From: Pseudomonas putida
GTDB lineage: Bacteria; Pseudomonadota; Gammaproteobacteria; Pseudomonadales; Pseudomonadaceae
NCBI RefSeq assembly: GCF_001941965.1
Contig: NZ_MKZO01000044.1
Location: 1 to 36,784, forward strand
Length of the DNA: 36,784 nucleotides
Reading direction: 5' to 3'
The notes under the pieces were generated by a model. That model was not told where the DNA came from, searched no databases, and saw nothing but the letters and a program-made list of their open reading frames with translations. The first letter of the stretch is position 1. The number at the start of each line of letters is the position of its first letter. The position numbers and the translations under genes were made by a program. Below are positions 31,539 to 36,784 of the stretch, piece after piece.

Positions 31539-32588
31539 TTACTTCGAAGGCTTGGCGATGGCGCCTACGCGACGATAAACACGCTCGGTCATTTCGGCTT
31601 TCGAGTGCCCAAGCAGGGTACTGGCATCGCCCAAGTCGTTAATCTCGGACGCAGCCTTTGGTCGGATATCCCGGAACTGGAACTGCGCAATTTGCTTGGC
31701 CAAGTCCACCTTCTTCTCGGCCATGGCTTTCACCCTTGCTGCCTCTCTTGCGTCCGCCCAGCGGTTGCGCAACATTCCCCAGCTCATCCGCTTGCCGTCC
31801 TCGTTCACGATGTAGAACGGGGAGAGGTGATGGCTGTTCCTTTGCTCAATCCGATCAAGCAGGTTGCCCAAGGCGTTCTGCACGCCGTCCGCCTCCAGCA
31901 GGATCCGTAGCTTTTTGCCTGTCTTGCCCTGGGCAATGCGCAGGTACATCCCTTCCCTGAAGTCCTTCCGCATGGCAAGCACGTCCGCAGGCCGCTGGCC
32001 CGAGAGATAGGCCAGGTCCATTGCCTCCTTCAACTCCTGCGGCGCCTCCTCATAAACTGCCTTCCAGACAATCTCGTTTGCGTAGTAGTCCCGCGGTTTC
32101 TCCTTGTTCTTCCTCACTCCCAGGCAAGGGTTCTCCCGGGTGGTGATCCCCCATTCCCGGGCAGTGTTGAAGACGTGGGAGAGCAGGGCGATCTCGCGGT
32201 TTGCCCTGGTCTTGGCTGATCTGGTGTCGCGGTACTGGGCGATCATCGACGGGGTGATCTCGTCTATCGGAGCCTCGTCGAAGACCTCCCTGAGTTGCTT
32301 CAACTCGTAGATGTTGTCCTTCTGGGTACGAGGCGCCTTCGTCGGAATGATCTTCTTCTCGTACTCGTCGAAGATCCCCTTCATCGTGGTGAGTTCGGTA
32401 GGAAGGCGCTTGGCTTCGAGTTCGGCCCACTTCATCTTGGCCCTGACGAGGTCCGTGCCCAGAGGAATTTCTTTTCCGGCCTGGTCGCGGTAGTAGTAAC
32501 CGACCCACTCCTTGCCGCTCTTCCTGGCCCGCTTGCGCCGGTACACGCCCGGCGGCAGATCGCGGTTTTCTGTGTTTCTTGGGCGCAT
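31539..32588 (-). CDS. Phage-type tyrosine recombinase (integrase)
   Basis: The 349-residue protein has an N-terminal arm-binding region (PGVYRRKRARKSGKEWVGYYYRD), a core-binding helical domain (to about residue 165) and a catalytic domain with Arg199 (SGQRPADVL), Lys222 (QGKTGKK), Arg309, His328 (LLGHSKAEM) and nucleophile Tyr338. At the position of the usual first His of H-x-x-R it has Arg306 (FRDIRPKAAS). It would catalyse site-specific insertion at the tRNA-Cys. The start at 32588 follows the excisionase-like gene's stop by one base, so both are co-transcribed. Confidence 0.95.
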   Translation of the reverse strand: MRPRNTENRDLPPGVYRRKRARKSGKEWVGYYYRDQAGKEIPLGTDLVRAKMKWAELEAKRLPTELTTMKGIFDEYEKKIIPTKAPRTQKDNIYELKQLREVFDEAPIDEITPSMIAQYRDTRSAKTRANREIALLSHVFNTAREWGITTRENPCLGVRKNKEKPRDYYANEIVWKAVYEEAPQELKEAMDLAYLSGQRPADVLAMRKDFREGMYLRIAQGKTGKKLRILLEADGVQNALGNLLDRIEQRNSHHLSPFYIVNEDGKRMSWGMLRNRWADAREAARVKAMAEKKVDLAKQIAQFQFRDIRPKAASEINDLGDASTLLGHSKAEMTERVYRRVGAIAKPSK

Positions 32589-32589
32589 C

Positions 32590-32835
32590 TCACTTCACTC
32601 GGGAAAAGTCTGGCACCCATGCGGGCTTGGGCGCTGGAGGCGCCGCGGTAGGCACGACGTCGATTACGGCGCCGCTTAGCTTCATGCGAGCGTACTGGCG
32701 CCCGACCAGCGGACGGCCGCCACGGCTCTCGACGTAGTGCCAGCCGCGTTCTGTGAGCCAGCGGCGCTGATACGCGCGGGGCTTGTAGCCGGTGATCTCC
32801 ACCAGCTCCTCGTCCGAGAGGATTTCGTATTCCAT
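32590..32835 (-). CDS. DUF4224/excisionase-like small DNA-binding protein
   Basis: The 81-residue protein begins EYEILSDEELVEITGYKPR and continues AYQRRWLTERGW, a pattern typical of DUF4224 proteins encoded next to integrases in Pseudomonas and enterobacterial phages. It has a predicted helix-turn-helix-like N-terminus and a Pro-rich tail. By position it is the likely excisionase or a partner in directing the integrase, one base upstream of int. A GC hairpin (32850-32864) lies three bases before its GGAGA Shine-Dalgarno. Confidence 0.8.
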   Translation of the reverse strand: MEYEILSDEELVEITGYKPRAYQRRWLTERGWHYVESRGGRPLVGRQYARMKLSGAVIDVVPTAAPPAPKPAWVPDFSRVK

Positions 32836-32849
32836 GGGATGGTCTCCAC

Positions 32850-32864
32850 GCCGCCGGTGGCGGC
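32850..32864 (-). promoter_or_regulatory. Leader hairpin upstream of the DUF4224 gene
   Basis: On the minus strand GCCGCC-ACC-GGCGGC forms a 6-bp stem with a three-base loop, directly before GTGGAGA and ATG 32835. It is one of several hairpins placed just ahead of the ribosome-binding site in this element. Confidence 0.65.
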
Positions 32865-32874
32865 AGGTTGGTGG

Positions 32875-33378
32875 TCAGGCCTTGGCCTTGCTGATTGCAG
32901 CGGCAAGCCGGACCTGTGTGCCGTTGCCATTGCCTGCGGGCTTGATGCGGTCGATCACAGAAAGGGCTTCCGTGGCAGCACTGAGCAAGTCGTCGCGCTG
33001 GTCACGAACCTGGGTGAGTTCGGCCAGCAGGTGCGCCTGTTGCTCTCCCTCGGCCCTCCCGATTTCCCAGAACTGTTCGCACCAGTGTCCAGCAGGTGGC
33101 GGGTTATTGTTCTGCTTCCCGCAGGCCAGCGAGCCCACTACCACATCGCAGAGACTGCTCTTGTAGGTGTTGTTGCCGTCCAGGCTCAGGCCACCACGAC
33201 GACGCAGGGCGCTCACCACCTCGTCAGGGTCGAGGCCGTGGTCCTTGAGAACGATATCGAGCTCCGGGTTGCCGGCGGTGTAGATGACCAGTGCCAGCTT
33301 GGCGCCTGGCGGCAGGTGACGGCTGATCTCAACCAGGGCGTCGTTGGCTGCTTCATGGAATCGGTTGGTTGCGGACAT
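32875..33378 (-). CDS. Hypothetical phage protein
   Basis: The 167-residue product is not one I recognise. The first half (MSATNRFHEAANDALVEI, then LALVIYTAGNPELDIVLKDH) looks like a small alpha/beta domain common in Pseudomonas prophage early regions. The second half (EQFWEIGRAEGEQQAHL, LTQVRDQRDDLLSAATEAL) is helical and probably coiled-coil. I chose ATG 33378, which has GAGGA seven bases upstream; an in-frame start at 33399 lies inside the leader hairpin. It sits between the excisionase-like gene and a small membrane protein on the other strand. No function can be assigned. Confidence 0.72.
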   Translation of the reverse strand: MSATNRFHEAANDALVEISRHLPPGAKLALVIYTAGNPELDIVLKDHGLDPDEVVSALRRRGGLSLDGNNTYKSSLCDVVVGSLACGKQNNNPPPAGHWCEQFWEIGRAEGEQQAHLLAELTQVRDQRDDLLSAATEALSVIDRIKPAGNGNGTQVRLAAAISKAKA

Positions 33379-33389
33379 AGGGAATCCTC

Positions 33390-33409
33390 GCCCGCGCATG
33401 TCGGCGGGC
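33390..33409 (-). promoter_or_regulatory. Leader hairpin upstream of the 33378 gene
   Basis: On the minus strand GCCCGC-CGACATGC-GCGGGC gives a perfect 6-bp stem that abuts the GAGGA Shine-Dalgarno with no gap. Placement matches the hairpins at 32850, 34954 and 35990. Confidence 0.68.
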
Positions 33410-33446
33410 TCATGTGTTAAAAGAGGGAATGAACAGGAGTATTGAT

Positions 33447-33617
33447 ATGGGCAAGACAGCCAAACCGTTTTACTTCACCTCCGTGCCGCTCATTGCGATT
33501 GGCGCTGCGTTCGCCGCAGTTGGAGCGTCAGGTCAGGTCGCCTTCGGGTACACGTCGGTCGGCCTCCTGGTGCCGGGCCTCGTGCTGTTGGTCACCGGAT
33601 ATCGCCGGCGGGCTTGA
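33447..33617 (+). CDS. Small membrane protein
   Basis: The 56-residue product has two hydrophobic segments, about 10-24 (FTSVPLIAIGAAFAAVGA) and 32-50 (SVGLLVPGLVLLVTGY), and a positive tail YRRRA. This is the pattern of a small two-pass inner membrane protein. AGGAG lies seven bases upstream of ATG 33447; ATG 33429 is possible. It is a lone plus-strand gene between minus-strand genes. Function unknown. Confidence 0.62.
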   Translation: MGKTAKPFYFTSVPLIAIGAAFAAVGASGQVAFGYTSVGLLVPGLVLLVTGYRRRA

Positions 33618-33633
33618 GTTGTCGGGAAGAGGA

Positions 33634-33864
33634 TTAGCGTTTTTCTAGGTCGGTGGTGACGGCTTCAACGATCACCGGGCCCAGGATGCGCGTGCTGGCA
33701 GCTTGGTCCTTGAACACCTTGTTCAGCCGGCCGATCGCCGCTTCCCGCGCCTGACGGTAGACTTGATCGATCGTGCATTCAGGACCCCAGGATCCGAGGT
33801 TGCTGAGCTCGATGGTGACGGTGACCTTTGCGCTGGTACTGGTTCTCGCGCGCGGCTTGCTCAT
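33634..33864 (-). CDS. Hypothetical small phage protein
   Basis: The 76-residue protein begins MSKPRARTSTSAKVTVTIEL and contains YRQAREAAIGRLNKVFKD and ILGPVIVEAVTTDLEKR, suggesting a beta strand followed by helices. GGAGG is present eight bases before ATG 33864. It is the last gene of the minus-strand small-gene run. I do not recognise a family. Confidence 0.62.
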   Translation of the reverse strand: MSKPRARTSTSAKVTVTIELSNLGSWGPECTIDQVYRQAREAAIGRLNKVFKDQAASTRILGPVIVEAVTTDLEKR

Positions 33865-33907
33865 CGCGGCCGCCTCCATACGTGGTAGGCCATGTAGGTG
33901 AGGGCGA

Positions 33908-34189
33908 TCATGGCGCCACCCGCTGTGGATATGGCGGCTGCGTTTGGATCGAGAGCGACCCCACAAGAGGAAGCCGCAGCCACGCGCCGAAATGGCCACC
34001 ACCAACGTAGTACCTGGTGCCGACTGCCATGGACGGCCCGAGGGCTGGCATGCAGAAAATCGATTGCGGCTTGCGCCACCAAATCGACCAGCGCCAGTAG
34101 CCGGACTTAAGCGCCCAGCTCAAGATCACGGCCTGGTCTTTTGCGCCGTAGCACCACTCCAGGCCGATGAACAGTTTCCCAATTTTCAT
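33908..34189 (-). CDS. Hypothetical phage protein, Trp-rich
   Basis: The 93-residue protein is unusually rich in Trp and Tyr (GLEWCYGAKDQAVILSW, GYWRWSIWWRKP, GTRYYVGGGHFGAWLRLP), a pattern seen in small prophage proteins of unknown role. The AGAGG Shine-Dalgarno and the overlap of its ATG with the stop of the lipoprotein gene (ATGA) support the start at 34189. A nearly complete competing frame exists on the same strand (to 33861), which I consider less likely. Confidence 0.65.
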   Translation of the reverse strand: MKIGKLFIGLEWCYGAKDQAVILSWALKSGYWRWSIWWRKPQSIFCMPALGPSMAVGTRYYVGGGHFGAWLRLPLVGSLSIQTQPPYPQRVAP

Positions 34190-34518
34190 AGCGAATACCT
34201 CTCTTCATCCCAGCGCCGCTCGGCGCCGGCAGGTGTTGGTCCGTTGTCTTCTTGTTCGTGCGGGGAGAGCTGGCGCTGACTGCCGGCGTGTTTGTCAAAC
34301 AGCTTCCGGCAGGCCTCGGACTTCCCGAGATCCTTGATCAAGCATCGCTCTGGTTCTGGCGGGGCCAGTATCCAGTTAGGCAGGCAGGCCATACCGCTAT
34401 TCGATTGCCAGCAGGTGACGGCGCGCGCCTGGTCTTCCTTTACCTCCAGGTGGCCGGGTTGCTCGATGCAGCCGACCAGAGTGGCCAGCAGCGCGAGGAG
34501 GAGGGCTAGGCGGGTCAT
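34186..34518 (-). CDS. Predicted phage-encoded lipoprotein
   Basis: The 110-residue protein starts MTRLALLLALLATLVGC, a signal peptide with lipobox LVGC (acylated Cys17). The mature part has four further cysteines (TCWQSNSGMACLP, ERCLI, EACRKLF) and a polar tail. It would sit on the periplasmic face of the inner or outer membrane. Location near the integrase, away from any lysis genes, argues against an Rz1 spanin. A lysogenic conversion or exclusion role is possible but only inferred. It overlaps both neighbours (TGATG upstream, ATGA downstream), so three genes form an operon. Confidence 0.72.
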   Translation of the reverse strand: MTRLALLLALLATLVGCIEQPGHLEVKEDQARAVTCWQSNSGMACLPNWILAPPEPERCLIKDLGKSEACRKLFDKHAGSQRQLSPHEQEDNGPTPAGAERRWDEERYSL

Positions 34519-34940
34519 CAGTAGTCATCCCAGTTCAGTTCTTTGATGAAGTCGCCGCCGGCGCACAAGCGCTCATCTGCGATCTCTTCCACTTCCCTGA
34601 GGTCTTCCAGGGCGGTCTTCGCGCGCTCCATTGCAAGCTGTGCGTGGCCGAGCTGGCGGCGCTTCCTGACCTTGTAGGAGTGAAGGGCCTTCGCCTTGTC
34701 CGGGTACGCGAACCGACGTCCGTGAGACGCTTTCAGCACGCGCTTGACGTGTGGGCTTTTGCGGCCTTCGGCCAGGCTCATCCGGGCCAGGCCAACAAAG
34801 CGATATGGCGCAATCCAATAGAAGTGATCCGACTCGCGCACCACCACGAAGCGCTTGCAGACGATCGTCACGCCATCGGGGCTGATCTCGTCGATGTAGC
34901 GGAAGTGATCCGGCCAGGCCGGTTGCGTTTCTTCGGGCAT
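34518..34940 (-). CDS. Hypothetical phage protein
   Basis: The 140-residue protein has a beta-rich N-terminal half (HFRYIDEISPDGVTIVCKRF, SDHFYWIAPYRFVGLARM). A basic stretch (RKSPHVKRVLKASHGRRFAY) follows, and then a long charged helix (QLGHAQLAMERAKTALEDL). The basic middle could bind nucleic acid. AAGGA eight bases upstream of ATG 34940 and a hairpin leader support the start. It is the first gene of the minus-strand operon with the lipoprotein. No family recognised. Confidence 0.68.
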   Translation of the reverse strand: MPEETQPAWPDHFRYIDEISPDGVTIVCKRFVVVRESDHFYWIAPYRFVGLARMSLAEGRKSPHVKRVLKASHGRRFAYPDKAKALHSYKVRKRRQLGHAQLAMERAKTALEDLREVEEIADERLCAGGDFIKELNWDDY

Positions 34941-34953
34941 GACTTCGTCCTTG

Positions 34954-34969
34954 GCCGCTCACTCGCGGC
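34954..34969 (-). promoter_or_regulatory. Leader hairpin upstream of the 34940 gene
   Basis: On the minus strand GCCGC-GAGTGA-GCGGC is followed by C and AAGGA, then ATG 34940. The stem and Shine-Dalgarno are the same as at 35990-36005, but the loop differs. Confidence 0.7.
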
Positions 34970-35073
34970 AGTTGTGTGAGGTTGTAAGTTCGATTTATTA
35001 CTGGCAGAACCGCGGCAGTGCTGTAGGCTCACCGAGGCGGTAACAACATTTTCTAATCCTTGAGGGCCCGACC

Positions 35074-35355
35074 ATGCGTAATCGCGGTAAGGTTTACTGG
35101 GAATGGGCCAACCCCGAGTTGCATTTCCGCAATCAGGACGAGCGCCTTCCTTGTGGCTCCCTCATCAACATCCAGGCACGGATTTCAAAGAAGGGCGTCA
35201 CCCAGCTCTTCTTCGGTATTTATGGCGTTAAGGGGCTTGCACTACATGAGGAGTACCACCCTGCCTGCGAAGGCCAAACGATCTCTACAGCAATGGCCTG
35301 GGCTAGGCAGAGAGCTTTACAGTGGGCCGCCGAAACCATGAGCGGTACTGGCTAA
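35074..35355 (+). CDS. Hypothetical phage protein
   Basis: The 93-residue protein (MRNRGKVYWEWANPELHF, SKKGVTQLFFGIYGVKGL, STAMAWARQRALQWAAET) looks like a small beta-sheet plus C-terminal helix domain. GAGGG lies seven bases before ATG 35074. The start codon two bases away in another frame gives a basic shadow product. It is divergent from the 34940 gene, so the region 34970-35073 should hold promoters for both; I cannot assign them with confidence. No family recognised. Confidence 0.62.
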   Translation: MRNRGKVYWEWANPELHFRNQDERLPCGSLINIQARISKKGVTQLFFGIYGVKGLALHEEYHPACEGQTISTAMAWARQRALQWAAETMSGTG

Positions 35356-35639
35356 CACGCGCCCGAGCAGCGCCCATTCAGATTTATTGAAATGCTTAGG
35401 GAACAGGTGTGCGCCTGCTGTAACCTAAGTAGCTGAGAGCATCACAATTTGTGGGGACATTTCCCCTATGCCTATTCGACTTGGTCGAACCATCCATAAG
35501 AGCGCTGGCAACCCAGCCAGAAGCCCTGCATCTAGCCCCTCATACACGGCAAGCCTTTGATCCTCGTCTACTCAAAGGCAGAAGCCCCATCTAATGCTTC
35601 AGTTTGCTGCGATCGTGATGATCGCGCACGAGCAGTCAT
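35356..35639. other. Non-coding gap with two inverted repeats
   Basis: The 284-bp gap contains no convincing gene. It holds GGGGA-CATT-TCCCC (35453-35466) and GCGATC-GTGAT-GATCGC (35609-35625). The first resembles an operator; the second ends 14 bases before the next ATG and could be an operator or leader hairpin. Confidence 0.5.
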
Positions 35640-35888
35640 ATGAATTCTAAGTGTTTCTACACCCATGAAATGCTTTACCGCGGTTACGCAGCTACGTTCA
35701 AGCTCAAGTGGCCCACCATAGGCAGTCCTTGGCAAGCCGAGCAGCACATAGTCGTCCAGGGCGAAAAATTTGGGTACATACTGATTCAACCGGTGAAGGA
35801 GGGAGTGACTCTCGCCACTCTCCTAGCGGTTTTCAAGGAACGCGTTATGGCGATGGTCGATGAGCGTTGCTCCTTGCTGGGCGCTTGA
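35640..35888 (+). CDS. Hypothetical small phage protein
   Basis: The 82-residue protein (MNSKCFYTHEMLYRGYAATF, then HIVVQGEKFGYILIQPVKEG, LLAVFKERVMAMVDERC) has a plausible beta-beta-alpha composition. The Shine-Dalgarno is weak (cgagcag). An overlapping minus-strand frame (35568-35789) is the alternative; I prefer the plus strand for its more protein-like composition. Function unknown. Confidence 0.5.
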   Translation: MNSKCFYTHEMLYRGYAATFKLKWPTIGSPWQAEQHIVVQGEKFGYILIQPVKEGVTLATLLAVFKERVMAMVDERCSLLGA

Positions 35889-35902
35889 GGTTTAGGTCTG
35901 GA

Positions 35903-35977
35903 TCAGTCGGCCACGGCGGCGAAGGGAGCCACAATTTTTGGCAATCTCGGTATTGGAGAATCGGTTTCTGTGGGCAT
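35903..35977 (-). pseudogene. Truncated duplicate of the 5' end of the 36060-36647 gene
   Basis: This 24-codon frame (MPTETDSPIPRLPKIVAPFA, then AVAD and TGA) copies the start of the 195-residue protein (MPTENRSSNIEIAKILSPFA, then AVADCY). The DNA at 35904-35928 is identical to 36574-36598. Where the full gene has TGC (Cys) this copy has TGA. It keeps a ribosome-binding site and leader hairpin like those of the 34940 gene, so it might still be translated as a short peptide; otherwise it is a relic. Confidence 0.6.
35904..35928. repeat. 25-bp exact direct repeat, copy 1
   Basis: This stretch (starting cagtcggccacggcggcgaa) is identical to 36574-36598 and continues with lower similarity up to both start codons (35977 and 36647). 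It marks a partial gene duplication or recombination between related modules. Confidence 0.85.
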
Positions 35978-35989
35978 GACGATTCCTTG

Positions 35990-36005
35990 GCCGCCATATC
36001 GCGGC
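35990..36005 (-). promoter_or_regulatory. Leader hairpin upstream of the truncated 35977 frame
   Basis: On the minus strand GCCGC-GATATG-GCGGC is followed by C and AAGGA, then ATG 35977. It matches 34954-34969 in stem and ribosome-binding site, and both are preceded by CAACT. Confidence 0.68.
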
Positions 36006-36059
36006 AGTTGAATAGAGGGGAGAGGGGTTAAAGCAGGGAGGAGTACGGATGTACTCCTG

Positions 36060-36647
36060 TCAGGATTTGCTAGGTGCCAACCGCTCTGCACGGCTGATAA
36101 TGTCGTCAGCGCTCAACTCGGCCTCCTCAGGCGTGTGGCCCGAGGTTCCAAACAGAATCGCCAGGTGCACGGCGAGGTGATCTTTCCACCAGTCAACGAG
36201 TGCCACCTGGTCGGCCAGTTCAGCGCGTAGCCGCGCCACTTCCTCAGCATCTACTGGCGCTGGGTGATCGTGCATAGCCTTGTACTGGAAGCCCTGGTCT
36301 TCCCATTCCTGGACGATGTCCCATTCTTGGGTGAATTGATTGATCGCCGGGCCGCGGGTCTGCACCCAGCCGTACGGCTCGTGGTTTTCCTGCGCTCCGC
36401 ACTTCGTGCAGGTCAGTTGCCACTCTCCGTCATCGGTCCATTCGTGTCTGCAAGCCATCGGATGATCCAACAAGGCGCGAACTGCCCGAAATTGACCGAG
36501 CGTCAAGGCAAGGTCCTTGTGCTGGCCCCGGTCGCGGGCTGGCTCAAAGCTGTCGTCTTCTGCATCGGAATAGCAGTCGGCCACGGCGGCGAAGGGAGAC
36601 AGAATTTTCGCTATCTCGATATTGCTGGATCGGTTTTCTGTGGGCAT
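36060..36647 (-). CDS. Hypothetical phage protein with CxxC zinc-like motif
   Basis: The 195-residue protein has a low-complexity start, a middle segment with two candidate metal-binding pairs (MACRHEW and LTCTKCGAQENHE, giving Cys/His ligands around a CxxC), a region WDIVQEWEDQGFQYKAMHDH, and a helical end (EEVARLRAELADQVALVDWW, AEELSADDI-like). This suggests a small zinc-ribbon plus coiled coil. The start at 36647 is preceded by TTGAGG. Its first 25 codons are duplicated at 35903-35977. No family recognised; similar multi-part proteins occur in Pseudomonas phage early regions. Confidence 0.66.
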   Translation of the reverse strand: MPTENRSSNIEIAKILSPFAAVADCYSDAEDDSFEPARDRGQHKDLALTLGQFRAVRALLDHPMACRHEWTDDGEWQLTCTKCGAQENHEPYGWVQTRGPAINQFTQEWDIVQEWEDQGFQYKAMHDHPAPVDAEEVARLRAELADQVALVDWWKDHLAVHLAILFGTSGHTPEEAELSADDIISRAERLAPSKS

Positions 36648-36718
36648 GGGGATACCTCAATGTCATCAACTTTGGAAATTATCCATAAATATCATATAAT
36701 TAGCGCTCAAATCAGTGC

Positions 36719-36784
36719 ATGGGAGAAGCCCTTTTGACTACCTATACCGCATCGCTTGACACCGCCAGCCAAACCCTGGCTTGA
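36719..36784 (+). CDS. Possible 21-codon ORF at the window end
   Basis: ATG 36719 opens a frame (MGEALLTTYTASLDTASQTL, then A and TGA at 36782-36784) ending exactly at the window edge. No good Shine-Dalgarno is seen. The upstream 70 bp (36650-36718) are AT-rich (ataaatatcatataatt), so a promoter is plausible, divergent from the 36647 gene. It could be a small peptide or chance. Confidence 0.25.
   Translation: MGEALLTTYTASLDTASQTLA

Larger units (their letters stand above)
31440..36784. mobile_element. Left end of a prophage or integrative element at tRNA-Cys (right end outside window)
   Basis: From the tRNA-Cys 3' end onward the content switches to a tyrosine integrase, a DUF4224/excisionase-like protein and many small phage-type genes on both strands, with shorter genes and less extreme GC than the host block. 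The integrase lies 100 bp from the tRNA and points towards it, the classic layout of a tRNA-inserted element. No second copy of the tRNA 3' end is present in the window, so the right boundary lies beyond 36784. No structural phage genes are seen, so prophage versus other integrative element is open. Confidence 0.8.

Noticed and set aside
33861..34082. 73-residue minus-strand frame overlapping the Trp-rich phage protein
   Set aside because: Would need a TTG or GTG start without a clear ribosome-binding site and overlaps a better-supported frame; only its last 25 residues look like a membrane segment.
35568..35789. 73-residue minus-strand frame antisense to the 35640 gene
   Set aside because: Poor composition and no better ribosome-binding site than the plus-strand frame; cannot be fully excluded.

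Overview
The window reads as a chromosomal segment of a Pseudomonas from the fluorescens/putida lineage. This is inferred from high GC, strong G/C third-position codon use, the characteristic Pseudomonas REP doublets (core gtgggagctggcttgccagcgat) in several intergenic gaps, OprD-family porin and Liv-type transport genes, and a typical tRNA-Cys(GCA). No database search was possible; all family assignments rest on motifs visible in the translations.

Layout. (1) 202-6451: a divergent metabolic block. On the minus strand lie an acyl-CoA-dehydrogenase-like flavoprotein, a D-2-hydroxyacid dehydrogenase and a class II aldolase. On the plus strand lie two consecutive SsuA/TauA-type periplasmic binding proteins (no permease or ATPase nearby) and a Tas-like aldo/keto reductase. 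(2) 6576-12636, minus: an import operon made of LivH permease, a LivM-LivG permease-ATPase fusion, LivF ATPase, a Liv-type binding protein and an OprD-family porin. (3) 13096-13677, minus: a TetR regulator. (4) 13970-25840, plus: a twelve-gene aromatic catabolic operon. It encodes a ring-hydroxylating dioxygenase (alpha, beta, Rieske ferredoxin, FNR-type reductase), a dihydrodiol dehydrogenase, a two-subunit LigA/LigB-type extradiol dioxygenase, a meta-cleavage-product hydrolase, the hydratase-aldolase-acetaldehyde dehydrogenase trio, a feruloyl-CoA-synthase-like ligase and a nitronate-monooxygenase-family flavoprotein. (5) 26107-31172: two chemoreceptors flanking a LuxR-type regulator with a conserved acyl-homoserine-lactone pocket. 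(6) 31366-31439: tRNA-Cys. (7) 31440 to the end: the left end of a prophage or integrative element inserted at the tRNA-Cys, with integrase, DUF4224/excisionase-like protein and a run of small phage-type genes.

How the genes work together. Three copies of an ATACACAT-based (near-)palindrome sit upstream of the liv-oprD operon, upstream of tetR and on the start region of the catabolic operon promoter. This suggests that one TetR repressor controls import, breakdown and itself. The predicted route is: aromatic acid entry through OprD and the Liv ABC transporter, cis-dihydroxylation, rearomatisation to a catechol, LigAB-type ring opening, C-C hydrolysis releasing a carboxylic acid and a 2-hydroxypentadienoate, then hydratase, aldolase and acylating dehydrogenase to pyruvate and acetyl-CoA. 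The CoA ligase may activate the released acid or the substrate side chain. The combination of a NDO-like three-component oxygenase with a LigA/LigB ring-cleavage enzyme, a CoA ligase and an NMO-family flavoprotein does not match any single textbook operon, and the substrate is unknown. A 4HB-type chemoreceptor directly downstream may sense the same compound.

In the phage-like end, several genes carry a GC-rich hairpin directly upstream of the Shine-Dalgarno sequence. The stems are kept while the loops differ, which looks like a recurring translational leader element.
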